A stretch of DNA of 64,000 bases, taken from contig NZ_JBBVGR010000008.1 of NCBI RefSeq assembly GCF_038148855.1, forward strand, positions 124,001-188,000, in the 5' to 3' direction. Position numbers and translations under genes: made by a program. Below, in pieces: positions 9,218-18,119 of this stretch. The DNA comes from Phycobacter sedimenti. GTDB taxonomy: Bacteria; Pseudomonadota; Alphaproteobacteria; Rhodobacterales; Rhodobacteraceae. Under the pieces are notes generated by a model, which had not been told where the DNA came from, did no database searches, and worked only from the letters and a program-made list of their open reading frames with translations. Every line of letters starts with the position of its first letter. Position 1 is the first letter of the stretch.

Positions 9218-12200
9218 TTACAGAATGCTGAAGTGGTCTGCTCCGACGTCGGTCATGAAGACGAAGTCGTCGATCTGCCCATCAAATCCATTTCCCCATT
9301 TCCTGCCTACGGACAAACCCCAGTGCTGCATATCGGGGGTGGTCCCGCTTGCGTCCATTGAGTCCACAAGGATGCCGTCCACGCTCATCTGCAATCGCCC
9401 CTGGCTGTCAGAATAGGCGATTTCCACCTCGTGCCAGTCGCGGTCGGCCAGCACATCCCCGTCGGTTGAGATTTCGAACTGACCATCTGAGGTCGTCATG
9501 CGGAAAACCAGGTCATCCCCCACGACATCAAGCTGGAATGCCTTGTGAATTCCGAAGACATTGCGACCGTCGGATGTATCGCTTTTCATGTCGAGCGAGA
9601 AGACGAAGTCGTCCTGACCGTATAGGTCCTCGTATCCCCGAGTGACCTCAAGCGCTGCTTTGTCCGAGGACACGTCGAGTACCTGCGATCCCCGTACTTC
9701 CGAGAATTCGAAATTCCCGTCTGCCGATTGCAGTTGCGCTCCGGCGCCGGACAGGTCGGCCAGTTTGCTTCCCTCGAAGTCGAATGCCAGCACGGTCTCT
9801 CCGGACAGACCGTGGGCGGTTGGGTCGAACAAGCCATCGATGACATATGGCCCGTCATGAAGGCTGGGCGTATCCGAAACCGTTATGTAATTCACCAGGG
9901 CGTCAACCGTTTCGCCTCCCCAGGGATGGCCGAAGTTCAGCCCCCAGTACTTAACGGACGCGGTCGTGCCGCTGTGCTCACCGCTGGCCACCAGCCTGTC
10001 ATCCACGAACAGCTGCAGGCTGTTCTCGGCACTGTCATACTGGATGCTGATCTTGTGACTCTCTGTGTCCCAGTTCTCCGGGCCTGAGGCGATCTGCTTC
10101 CAACCTTCGGAGGTCTTGAGTCTCAGAACCAACTGACCGCTGTCGTTCAGCGCCAAATCCAGCGTATTGTGAAGATAAGCAATGGTGCCACTACTGTCAG
10201 GATCGTTCATCTGCAGGGTGAACTCTACGGAGAATGCATCGGCCTCATAGAAGACGTCATTCTGCCGCGTAAGAGCCAGGCTGTTTTCGCTGATATTGAT
10301 ACCTGCAGGAGTCCAGGGTCCAACGCCGCTGAGGGTATAGTCCAGATCAACGGCTTCGACCCCGTTTGCGTCCCAGAAGAGGTAGCCAAGGAAGCTCGGC
10401 ATTGCATCAGCCGAAATGTCTTCGATCGCAGAGCCGTCCCGTTCCAGGTTTTCCCGCAGCAGGTAGATGTCGCGGACCTTGGCAGACAGGCCATCATTCC
10501 AGGTGTTGCCAACCGTCAAGCCCCAGTACATTTTGGGATTCGTCGTTCCGTGAGCTTCAACCGTATCTGTCAATTCTCCGTCCACCAGCAATGCCAGGCT
10601 CCCCTGGTCGCCATCGTAGACAAAGTTCAGATGATGGGCGGCTTCGTCGGCAAAGATCGCGACGCCGCTCACCAGCTTGAACTCCCCTTCATCAGTATTC
10701 ATGGTGAACCACACGTGGCCCTCGGCATCGATCCTGGCCGAAAGGGAGTGAGGCAGGTCGAGGAATGACCCGGCCATGCCGTCTTCTCGGTCGATCGTGA
10801 TGCCAAGGTTGAAACTGCTCAGATTGAACAGTGCGTCGTTGGACCGCGAAATCTCGATCCTGGACTGACCGCCAATCTCCACCCAGTCATCTGCAACGAC
10901 CAGATCTCCTTTCAGAGCGATGTCATTTGCGATTTCCGTCTTGTCAGCAAGTATGGAGCCGGAAACATCAAGGTCGAACACGTATGGAGAGTCGATGTCG
11001 ATGCTTCGGGTAATCTGATCTTTCGTCCCATCCGGCAGCGTAACCACCAGAATGTAGTCATGAGATCCCGACGTTCCGAAATCATGCGTGACGGTGACCC
11101 CTTTCTTTTCGGTTCCATCGGCAAAAATCCAGGTAAAGTCAGCCCCTGCGTCAACCGCCAGACCTGTCGCCGATCTGGAGTGTTCCGCGGTCAGAGTGAC
11201 TTCTGACTGATCGAATTTCGAAATCGTTACGTCTGCAACTGCCAACAGCGCGTCTGCGGTTGGATCGAACCAGGTCAGATGGCTCCCAGCAACGCCATTC
11301 AGGGGGCTGTCCGGACGCAACATCAGATCGCGCAGGTCGCCGCTGCCCCCTGCCTCGACGTTGAGGAAGTGATCCCTGTAGTCATCGCTGGGATCGTCCC
11401 CGATGCCGAGGACCGCGTTGTCGCCCTCATTTCGAACGGTGTGAACGATGTTGTTCTCGACAACCGTATTGGTTCCGCCGATATCAATCGTACCCACCAT
11501 GCTGGATGGGGTGATTGAGCCGTCGGCTTCAATTATGAAAATGTCCGGACTATTTATGACGGTATTGTTTCGAACTGTAGCGTTGTTGGTATCATTAAGG
11601 AATATCGCGTTGCGGTGACCCCCAAAAAGGACGTTGTCCTCAATCAGAATATTTTGGAAGAGTTCGTCGCTATCTTCAGCATTTCGATTGTGCCCGAAAA
11701 TCAGCTGATAAAGAGGTCCGCCACTGGCATCCAGAATGTTTTCCGAAATAGTGATGTTCTCATTATTAATCGTTGTTCGAAAACCCCATAGTTGAATAAA
11801 GTCAGGGTGATTGAACTCCGTTGTGGAACCGGTCATGTCATGCAGGTGGTTTCCCTGCACGTTCATTCCGGAAACGCCGCCGATGCGAATTCCATCCCCT
11901 TGCAGCCCCTGAATATCGTTTTTGACGACATCAATGTCAGTGCAATCTCGGAAAGCAAGCCCATGGAAGAAGTTGGAAATCTGATTTTGTTCAAATACGA
12001 TGCCGTCTGACCATTTCACGATTGCGGCACTGCTGGCGACTTCGTAATCGTCAATGGTGCCTGGAGGCCCTTCGGACGATCCCTCCATCACATTGTTCTT
12101 AAACACGATATTACTGCACGACATGAGGTCAATGACCGATGTGGGTTGCGATGACCCCATTCCGGACTCTTCAATCCTCAGGTTCTCGAAAGAGATGTTT

Positions 12201-12427
12201 TCAATCCCTTTCATTCGGACAGACGTGACTATCGCGGGGGTATTTGGATCCAGGGATCTGATGGCGATGTTCGGGTTGACATTGCCATCCTCTGTGTCCC
12301 AGGCGGCAATCTGGAACTCGACTTTTGGAGCCAGAAGTATTTCACCGCCACCCTCCGAGATAAGGTTTTTGAGTGCGGCATCCAATTCTTCCTGGGAATA
12401 ACATATTACCGTTTTTGCTTCACTCAT
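9218..12427 (-). CDS. Parallel beta-helix / PKD / triple LamG surface protein
   Basis: 1069 residues. About residues 1-390 form a right-handed parallel beta-helix of the pectate-lyase/C5-epimerase kind, with repeated turns such as NIVFKNNVMEGSS, DIDVVKNDIQGLQ and NATVRNNTVINS. Residues about 400-480 look like a PKD domain (FTWIFADGTEKKG). Three concanavalin/LamG-like modules follow, each ending in a WGL..G..W..G signature (WGLTVGNTWNDG, WGLNFGHPWGGE, WGLSVGRKWGNG). The architecture suggests an extracellular polysaccharide-binding or -modifying protein. There is no N-terminal signal peptide (MSEAKTVICYSQEELDAAL), so type I secretion is likely if it is exported, but no RTX repeats are seen. No catalytic residues could be assigned. 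Confidence 0.75.
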   Translation of the reverse strand: MSEAKTVICYSQEELDAALKNLISEGGGEILLAPKVEFQIAAWDTEDGNVNPNIAIRSLDPNTPAIVTSVRMKGIENISFENLRIEESGMGSSQPTSVIDLMSCSNIVFKNNVMEGSSEGPPGTIDDYEVASSAAIVKWSDGIVFEQNQISNFFHGLAFRDCTDIDVVKNDIQGLQGDGIRIGGVSGMNVQGNHLHDMTGSTTEFNHPDFIQLWGFRTTINNENITISENILDASGGPLYQLIFGHNRNAEDSDELFQNILIEDNVLFGGHRNAIFLNDTNNATVRNNTVINSPDIFIIEADGSITPSSMVGTIDIGGTNTVVENNIVHTVRNEGDNAVLGIGDDPSDDYRDHFLNVEAGGSGDLRDLMLRPDSPLNGVAGSHLTWFDPTADALLAVADVTISKFDQSEVTLTAEHSRSATGLAVDAGADFTWIFADGTEKKGVTVTHDFGTSGSHDYILVVTLPDGTKDQITRSIDIDSPYVFDLDVSGSILADKTEIANDIALKGDLVVADDWVEIGGQSRIEISRSNDALFNLSSFNLGITIDREDGMAGSFLDLPHSLSARIDAEGHVWFTMNTDEGEFKLVSGVAIFADEAAHHLNFVYDGDQGSLALLVDGELTDTVEAHGTTNPKMYWGLTVGNTWNDGLSAKVRDIYLLRENLERDGSAIEDISADAMPSFLGYLFWDANGVEAVDLDYTLSGVGPWTPAGINISENSLALTRQNDVFYEADAFSVEFTLQMNDPDSSGTIAYLHNTLDLALNDSGQLVLRLKTSEGWKQIASGPENWDTESHKISIQYDSAENSLQLFVDDRLVASGEHSGTTASVKYWGLNFGHPWGGETVDALVNYITVSDTPSLHDGPYVIDGLFDPTAHGLSGETVLAFDFEGSKLADLSGAGAQLQSADGNFEFSEVRGSQVLDVSSDKAALEVTRGYEDLYGQDDFVFSLDMKSDTSDGRNVFGIHKAFQLDVVGDDLVFRMTTSDGQFEISTDGDVLADRDWHEVEIAYSDSQGRLQMSVDGILVDSMDASGTTPDMQHWGLSVGRKWGNGFDGQIDDFVFMTDVGADHFSIL

Positions 12428-13034
12428 GATCTCGCCCTTTTCAACAAGTGCCCAAACCTGAAGGCATCGTTAACGGGACGGAGGGCTTGCAGTGGAAAAA
12501 TTTCGGGCTGAAATGTGTCTTTCCGTTATAACTTTATGATAATTATTTTGTGGGTTGCTTTAGGTCCCGGTTTTGCGTGATGGCAGTATTGAGAATTGAA
12601 TTAATTTTTCATGTTCGTGACACGGGCGACCAGTGTCCGGTCCAGATCTTCGGGGCGCCGTCTTGCAAGCCATGCCCTTCAGGCACGGAATGTCGTATGC
12701 CCTCGATGATCGAGGTGCGGGGTCATGTCACCGTCAGCGCCGCGCCGATGCGCAGGACCATGCATCTGTTCGTCACCCTCCGGGGTGCCGCGCGCGTCTG
12801 TAGCCGGGCCGAAACTGTCAAAAGCGCACTCATGATGGCCGCCGCAGACCTCAGAGCCCGGCTACGCCGGACGTTGGCATCCCATCAGTCGTGCGTTCTA
12901 CCGCTCCGTCATATGCGAAGCTGCATGTGACATCGTGAATGTCGCATGTGCGTCCGGCGGGGCCGGACGCGCGCTATTTCTGATTGAGTGACAGCTTTGA
13001 CAGCGTGGAACTGAACGGCGATCTCGTGAAGCTG
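12428..13034. other. Non-coding stretch upstream of the beta-helix gene
   Basis: About 600 bp. The first 130 bp are AT-rich and likely contain the beta-helix gene promoter. The rest is GC-rich, with frames on both strands that lack family features or ribosome-binding sites. I see no RNA gene or repeat. Confidence 0.3.
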
Positions 13035-13736
13035 TCAGTCCGGGGCCAGCATGTAGCCCGCGCCGCGCACGGTCTGCAGGTATTGCGGCTGCTTGGGGTC
13101 TGCTTCGATCTTGCGGCGCAGGCGGGTGATCTGAACGTCCACCGCGCGCTCTTGCGCCTGGCCGCGGTCGCGTCCCAGATCCTCGACCAGCTTGGCGCGG
13201 CTGACGGGTTCTCCGGGGCAAGCGGAAAAGATCTTCATCAGCTGGCTTTCGGTACCGGTGAGGCGGATCAGCTCTTCGCCCTGCCACATTTCTCCGCGCT
13301 CGATGTCATAGCGGATGTCGCCTAGGTGCAGGACCTTTGGCACGCTGTCCTCGGCCACCGTATCGGGCATGCGCCGCAGGATCGCATTGACGCGCAGCAC
13401 CAGTTCCTTTGGCTCAAAGGGTTTGGAGAGATAGTCATCCGCCCCGGCCTCAAGCCCTGCGATCCGGTCCGAGGTTTCGCCCTTGGCCGTGAGCAGCAGG
13501 ATCGGGGTCGTCATGGTTTCCCGCAACGAGCGCGTCAGGCTGACGCCATCCTCGCCGGGCATCATCACGTCCATGATGATCAGATCGAAATCCAGCCCTG
13601 CCAGAAGCCGCCTCGCATGGGCGCCGTCTCGGGCTGCGGTCACCAGGAATCCGGCCCGCATGAGAAATTTCTTCAGGAGGCTGCGGATGCGTTCGTCATC
13701 ATCTACGATCATCAGATGCGCGTCAGACCCGCTCAT
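13035..13736 (-). CDS. petR: OmpR-family response regulator, PetR-like
   Basis: 233 residues. The receiver domain (about 5-120) has the acidic pocket DDD and phospho-acceptor Asp in FDLIIMDVMMPG, the TAK switch region and Lys in DYLSKPFEP. The C-terminal winged helix (about 140-233) ends GRDRGQAQERAVDVQITRLR...YLQTVRGAGYML. Its start overlaps the upstream MarR gene by 4 bp (ATGA-type). A MarR gene coupled to an OmpR regulator next to ilvE matches the petP-petR pair known in Rhodobacter, which was found beside petABC and reported as needed for growth. In this window petABC is 38 kb away. No partner kinase is adjacent. The symbol is inferred from this arrangement. Confidence 0.75.
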   Translation of the reverse strand: MSGSDAHLMIVDDDERIRSLLKKFLMRAGFLVTAARDGAHARRLLAGLDFDLIIMDVMMPGEDGVSLTRSLRETMTTPILLLTAKGETSDRIAGLEAGADDYLSKPFEPKELVLRVNAILRRMPDTVAEDSVPKVLHLGDIRYDIERGEMWQGEELIRLTGTESQLMKIFSACPGEPVSRAKLVEDLGRDRGQAQERAVDVQITRLRRKIEADPKQPQYLQTVRGAGYMLAPD

Positions 13737-14245
13737 GCGCCCGACTCCCGCAGCTTGGTGTAGGCGCGGCGCATGTCGGCATCCATCATCGCCTCGAGCA
13801 CCTTCTTGAAACCCTGCACGGCCTCGGGACCGGCCTCTTTATAGGCGGTGCGCATCCGGGCGCGCTGGGCATCGGACAGGGCGGTCTCAAGCGCGATGCC
13901 CTGTTCGGTGAGATAGAGATGGCGCTCGCGTTTGTCGGTGGTGCCGACCCGGCTTTCGACCAGGCCGTCGTCGATCAGGGTGCGCAGCACGCGGTTGAGC
14001 GATTGTTTGGTCACGCCAAGAATGGTCAGAAGGTTGTTCACAGTGGTGCCTGGCGCACGGTTGATGAAGTGGATCGCCCGGTGGTGCGCCCGTCCATAGG
14101 ACATCTCGGCCAGGATCCTGTCTGGGTCGGCGGTAAAGCCACGGTAGGCAAAGAACATTGCCTCGATGCCCTGGCGCAGCTGCTCGTCCGTCAGGAACAA
14201 AAGGCTTTCGCCGCCAAATCCCTGCCCCGATCGTCCTTCCGGCAT
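13733..14245 (-). CDS. petP: MarR-family regulator, PetP-like
   Basis: 170 residues, winged helix-turn-helix at about 50-125 with the MarR signatures TVNNLLTILGVTKQSLNRVL and LVESRVGTTDKRERHLYLTE. It is translationally coupled to the response-regulator gene downstream (4-bp overlap). The pairing of a MarR protein with an OmpR regulator in one operon is the petPR arrangement of Rhodobacterales. The gene is divergent from ilvE, with 190 bp between them. Likely a DNA-binding cytoplasmic protein; its ligand is unknown. Confidence 0.75.
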   Translation of the reverse strand: MPEGRSGQGFGGESLLFLTDEQLRQGIEAMFFAYRGFTADPDRILAEMSYGRAHHRAIHFINRAPGTTVNNLLTILGVTKQSLNRVLRTLIDDGLVESRVGTTDKRERHLYLTEQGIALETALSDAQRARMRTAYKEAGPEAVQGFKKVLEAMMDADMRRAYTKLRESGA

Positions 14246-14435
14246 GGCTGTCCCCCTTTTTGGTCCTGTTCCGGTTGGTCTTCCGGCCTGCGCTCACTGC
14301 CAGTTTAAGTCAGCGTTATTGACATTCCAAGGGTGAAGATGTATCGAATCGCAGCTTTGGCGCAACAAAATGTCCGATCCGGTCATTTCGAGCGCAACTT
14401 ATGAAAATATCGCTAGGTGTTAGGGAGGGTGCGGC

Positions 14436-15302
14436 ATGGCCGGATATGATGACCGTGACGGATTGATCTGGATGGACGGGGAAATGGTCGAATGGCGGGA
14501 TGCCAAGGTGCATATCCTGACCCATGCGATGCACTATGCCTCCTCGGTTTTCGAAGGTGAGCGCGCCTACAACGGCAAGATCTTCAAGAGCCGCGAGCAT
14601 TCCGAACGCCTGATCGCATCGGCCAAGGCGTTGGACATGCCGATGCCCTACACGGTGGACCAGATCGAGGCGGCCAAGGAAGAGACGCTCAAGGCATCCG
14701 GGCTGACCGACGCCTATGTGCGCGCGTTGGTCTGGCGCGGCGCCGGTGAGGACATGGGCGTGGCCTCGGCGCGCAACCCGGTTCGCATGGCGATCGCTGT
14801 CTGGGGCTGGGGCGCCTACTATGGCGATGCCAAGATGCAGGGCGCCAAGCTGGACATCGCGGAATGGAAACGCCCCAGCCCGGAGACCATCCCGGTGCAC
14901 GCCAAGGCGGCCGGCCTTTACATGATCTGCACCATCTCCAAGCACAAGGCCGAGGCCAAGGGCTGCTCGGATGCGCTGTTCATGGATTACCGCGGTTATG
15001 TGGCCGAGGCGACCGGCGCCAATATCTTCTTTGTGAAGGATGGCGAGGTGCACACGCCGAAACCCGATTGCTTCCTCAACGGGATCACCCGCCAGACTGT
15101 CATTCAGATGCTGAAGGACAAGGGCATCACCGTGCATGAGCGCCACATCATGCCCGAGGAAATGGAAGGATTCGAGCAGTGCTGGCTAACCGGCACCGCC
15201 GCCGAGGTCACTCCGGTGGGCGAGATCGGCCCGTATAAATTCGAAGTGGGTGCTCTGACTCGTGAAATCGCCGAAGCCTATGAGGCTCTGGTGCGCAGCT
15301 GA
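14436..15302 (+). CDS. ilvE: Branched-chain amino acid aminotransferase
   Basis: 288 residues, fold-type IV PLP aminotransferase. It catalyses the last step of Val/Leu/Ile synthesis with glutamate as amino donor. Visible family features are AMHYASSVFEGERAY near the N-terminus, the PLP lysine region HAKAAGLY, the EATGANIFFV phosphate-binding segment, and GTAAEVTPVGEI. A good ribosome site (GGGAGGG) precedes the ATG. A strong terminator follows. Length is that of the short alphaproteobacterial IlvE. Confidence 0.93.
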   Translation: MAGYDDRDGLIWMDGEMVEWRDAKVHILTHAMHYASSVFEGERAYNGKIFKSREHSERLIASAKALDMPMPYTVDQIEAAKEETLKASGLTDAYVRALVWRGAGEDMGVASARNPVRMAIAVWGWGAYYGDAKMQGAKLDIAEWKRPSPETIPVHAKAAGLYMICTISKHKAEAKGCSDALFMDYRGYVAEATGANIFFVKDGEVHTPKPDCFLNGITRQTVIQMLKDKGITVHERHIMPEEMEGFEQCWLTGTAAEVTPVGEIGPYKFEVGALTREIAEAYEALVRS

Positions 15303-15329
15303 TCCTATCCTGCCGGACCTAGAATGCAA

Positions 15330-15358
15330 AAGCGCGGACCCGAGGGCCCGCGCTTTTT
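15330..15358 (+). terminator. Rho-independent terminator after ilvE
   Basis: AAGCGCGG and CCGCGCTT arms (extended by further GC pairs with one bulge), followed by a T run (CTTTTT) 28 bp after the ilvE stop. Confidence 0.8.
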
Positions 15359-15403
15359 CCGTGTAAGCACCTGCGGTGCCGCGGACGCTGTTTGGCGCAG
15401 TGG

Positions 15404-15832
15404 TCACACCACCTCGGTGGTGACCTCGATATTGCCACGTGTGGCGTTGGAATAGGGGCAGATGGCGTGGCCCGCATCGGCGATGCGCTGCGCCTCGGCC
15501 TTGTCCACGCCGGGCATCGAAACCTTCAGCTTCACCGAAAGGCCAAATCCGCCCTCGGCGCGGGGGCCGATGCCCACCTCGGCGTCTACGGAGACGTCAT
15601 TCGGGACTTTTGCAAGGGTGCTGTCCTGGGTGGTCGCGAACTTCATCGCGCCGATATAGCAGGCGGCGTAGCCGGCAGCGAACAGCTGCTCGGGGTTGCT
15701 GCCTTTGCCGCCGCCGCCCATTTCCTTTGGCGGGTCGAGATCAAAGCTCACCTCGCTGCCGTGGATGCTGGCCTTGCCGTCGCGCCCGCCGGTTGCGGTG
15801 GCGCCTGCAGTGTAGATCGCTGTGATGGACAT
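15404..15832 (-). CDS. ohr: Organic hydroperoxide resistance protein (Ohr)
   Basis: 142 residues, OsmC/Ohr fold. It is a thiol peroxidase that reduces organic hydroperoxides using lipoyl- or thiol-based reductants. Both active-site cysteines are visible: AAGYAACYIGAM (peroxidatic) and HAICPYSNAT (resolving). The N-terminal half carries the GSNPEQLFAAGYAACY block diagnostic of Ohr over OsmC. It is divergent from its probable regulator ohrR, with a palindromic operator between them. Confidence 0.94.
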   Translation of the reverse strand: MSITAIYTAGATATGGRDGKASIHGSEVSFDLDPPKEMGGGGKGSNPEQLFAAGYAACYIGAMKFATTQDSTLAKVPNDVSVDAEVGIGPRAEGGFGLSVKLKVSMPGVDKAEAQRIADAGHAICPYSNATRGNIEVTTEVV

Positions 15833-15858
15833 CTCTCTTCCTTTCGAATCGCGTGCGA

Positions 15859-15878
15859 TTATATCGTGTACGATATAA
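15859..15878. promoter_or_regulatory. Probable OhrR operator
   Basis: Perfect inverted repeat TTATATCG-tgta-CGATATAA in the 110-bp ohr/ohrR intergenic region, 27 bp upstream of the ohr start. Position and symmetry fit a MarR/OhrR dimer site controlling ohr and possibly ohrR itself. Confidence 0.75.
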
Positions 15879-15942
15879 ATAGTCTGTGGTACGCAAAAAT
15901 CAACCGCTTGCGATTAGGGCGCGCGCGACATAAATTTGTGGC

Positions 15943-16374
15943 ATGGATCAGATGTTGAAAATCGACGACCTTTTGTGCTTTTCCGTCTATTCGGCAAACC
16001 ATGCGCTGACGCGGCTGTACCGGCCGCTGCTGGCACCCTTGGGCCTGACCTATCCGCAGTATCTGGTGCTGGTCGCCCTATGGGAGAATGACGCGCAGAA
16101 GGTCGGCGATCTGGGCAAGCGGCTGGATCTGGAGACCAACACCCTGACGCCGCTGCTGAAACGGATGGAGAGCGCGGGCTATCTGACGCGCCGCCGCAAT
16201 CCAGAAGATGAGCGCAGCCTGATCGTGACCCTGACCGACAAGGGGCAGGCGCTGCGGGCTGAGGCGCGCCACATCTCGACCTGTGTGATCGAGGCGATGG
16301 GCGGTGACCTGAAAGAGCTGATCGAGCTGCGAGATCGCGTGAACGCCCTGCGCGCCCGGCTTGAAGGTTCTTGA
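15943..16374 (+). CDS. ohrR: OhrR, peroxide-sensing MarR repressor
   Basis: 143 residues, MarR winged helix. The sensing cysteine of OhrR is present at Cys12 in the family motif LLCFSVYSANHAL. A second cysteine, Cys114 (HISTCVIEA), lies where two-cysteine OhrR proteins such as the Xanthomonas one carry a resolving Cys. The DNA-binding part reads LGKRLDLETNTLTPLLKRME and the wing follows at RRRNPEDERS. It represses ohr until oxidised by organic hydroperoxide. It is divergently transcribed from ohr. Confidence 0.92.
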   Translation: MDQMLKIDDLLCFSVYSANHALTRLYRPLLAPLGLTYPQYLVLVALWENDAQKVGDLGKRLDLETNTLTPLLKRMESAGYLTRRRNPEDERSLIVTLTDKGQALRAEARHISTCVIEAMGGDLKELIELRDRVNALRARLEGS

Positions 16375-16496
16375 GCGGATGGCGCACCGGCCGTCATAAA
16401 AGAGTCTCCAAAGTTTCATTTTGAGTACGGGTAGAATTTACATTCGCCCTGTTTGTCTGGCGGCACCTATTCAACTGCAACAGACAGGGAAAACTC

Positions 16497-18059
16497 ATGT
16501 CTTCTCATCGCTTTATGCGTCCCAGCCGCCGGGCCTTCCTGGCGGGCGGCACCGCTTTTGCTGCTTCGCTGGCGGCGCCTTCGATCTCCCGCGCCGGCGC
16601 GCGCCCGGTCTTTACCCACGGTGTTCAGTCGGGTGACGTAGGCACCATGTCCGGCATGATCTGGACCCGCACCGACCGCCCTGCGCGGGTGATGATGGAA
16701 GTTTCCACCACCGAGAGCTTTGCCAACGCGCGCAAGCTGGCACCGATGAACGCGCTGCCCGGAAGCGATTTTTCGGTCAAACGTCTGGTGGACGGTCTGC
16801 CGTCCGATCAGGATATCTTTTACCGTTTCGTGGCAGCGGACCTGAACGATCTGCAGGCCACGTCAGAGCCGATCATGGGCCAGTTCCGCACCGCGCCCAC
16901 CTCGCGCCGCGACGTGCGTTTTGCCTGGTCTGGCGACACCGCCGGTCAGGGCTGGGGCATCGATGACGAGGGCATGCGCACCTATGCCACCATGGCCCAG
17001 CACCGTCCCGATTTCTTTATCCATTCGGGCGATACCGTCTATGCGGACGGACCGATGAAGGATGAGGTCGAAAAGGACGGCCAGCTGATCTGGAAAAACG
17101 CCACCCTGATCGAGGAAAAGCGCAAGGTGGCCGAGACCCTCGACGAATTCCGCGGTCAGTGGAAATACAACATGATGGACGAGCATGTGCGCGAAATGAA
17201 CGCCCTGTGCCCGACCTTTTTCCAGTGGGACGACCATGAGGTCGTGAACAACTGGTCCGATGCCAAGGATCTGAGCGGCGACGACCGCTACACCGAGAAG
17301 AACGTGCATGTGCTGGCCTCCCGCGCGGCGCAGGCGTTCCACGAGATGACGCCGATCAGCTATACCCCTGCTGAGCCAGGCCGCGTTTACCGCAAGATCG
17401 GCTATGGTCCGATGCTGGATGTCTTCTTCCTTGATCTGCGCAGCTATCGTGCGGGCAACAGCCTGGGCCTGCAGGACAACCCTGCGGATGAGGCGACCAC
17501 GCTTCTGGGCGCCGAGCAGATCGCCTGGCTCAAGCGTGAGCTGGCGAATTCAACCGCCACCTGGAAGGTCATCGCCTGCGACATGCCGATCGGCCTTGTG
17601 GTCCGTGATGGGGAGCGGGTCGAGGCGATTTCGAACGGCGACAACGGCAGCGCCAAGGGCCGCGAATTCGAAATCGCCGACCTCTTGCGCTTCATCAAGA
17701 CCGCCAAGATCGACAATACCGTCTGGTTCACTGCCGATGTGCATTACACCGCCGCGCATTACTACAACCCGGACAAGGCCGCCTTCCAGGACTTCGAGCC
17801 CTTCTGGGAATTCGTTTCGGGTCCGTTGCATGCCGGCACCTTTGGCCCGAACGCACTGGACGGCACCTTTGGCCCCGAGGTGAAATTCGTCAAAGCCCCG
17901 AAAGACGGTGAAGCCAACCTGCCGCCCTCCGAAGGGCTGCAGTTCTTCGGCCTGGTAGACATCGATGGCGCCACACAGCAGATGACCGTGCGCCTGATGG
18001 ACCGCGCCGATCAGGAGCTGTGGAAGATCACGCTGGATCCAAAGGGCGCCAGCATCTGA
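16497..18059 (+). CDS. phoD: PhoD-type alkaline phosphatase (Tat exported)
   Basis: 520 residues. A twin-arginine signal is clear (PSRRAFLAGGTAFAASLAAP), so it is exported folded to the periplasm. The N-terminal beta domain (HGVQSGDVGTMSGMIWTRTD) and the metallophosphoesterase core follow; metal-binding blocks are WSGDTAGQGWGID, FFIHSGDTVYAD, WDDHEVVNNW and FTADVHYTAAHYY. The PhoD family releases phosphate from mono- and diesters with Ca/Fe cofactors and is common in marine bacteria. No Pho box was recognised. It is followed at once by a perfect terminator. Confidence 0.9.
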   Translation: MSSHRFMRPSRRAFLAGGTAFAASLAAPSISRAGARPVFTHGVQSGDVGTMSGMIWTRTDRPARVMMEVSTTESFANARKLAPMNALPGSDFSVKRLVDGLPSDQDIFYRFVAADLNDLQATSEPIMGQFRTAPTSRRDVRFAWSGDTAGQGWGIDDEGMRTYATMAQHRPDFFIHSGDTVYADGPMKDEVEKDGQLIWKNATLIEEKRKVAETLDEFRGQWKYNMMDEHVREMNALCPTFFQWDDHEVVNNWSDAKDLSGDDRYTEKNVHVLASRAAQAFHEMTPISYTPAEPGRVYRKIGYGPMLDVFFLDLRSYRAGNSLGLQDNPADEATTLLGAEQIAWLKRELANSTATWKVIACDMPIGLVVRDGERVEAISNGDNGSAKGREFEIADLLRFIKTAKIDNTVWFTADVHYTAAHYYNPDKAAFQDFEPFWEFVSGPLHAGTFGPNALDGTFGPEVKFVKAPKDGEANLPPSEGLQFFGLVDIDGATQQMTVRLMDRADQELWKITLDPKGASI

Positions 18060-18086
18060 TCTGCGGATCTGATATCGAAATCAGGA

Positions 18087-18114
18087 TTGACCCCGGCGTA
18101 ACTGCCGGGGTCAA
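18087..18114. terminator. Bidirectional terminator between phoD and the DMT permease
   Basis: Perfect 11-bp stem TTGACCCCGGC / GCCGGGGTCAA with a 6-nt loop, between two convergent genes. Only a short T tract follows on either side. Confidence 0.75.
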
Positions 18115-18119
18115 TTGCC

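Noticed and set aside
12550..12930. Possible 126-codon gene in the 12.4-13.0 kb gap
   Set aside because: No ribosome site, no family, Cys/Met/Arg-rich composition; treated as non-coding.
16421..16641. Alternative small plus-strand frames at the phoD start
   Set aside because: They overlap the Tat signal of phoD in other frames and lack any protein family features.
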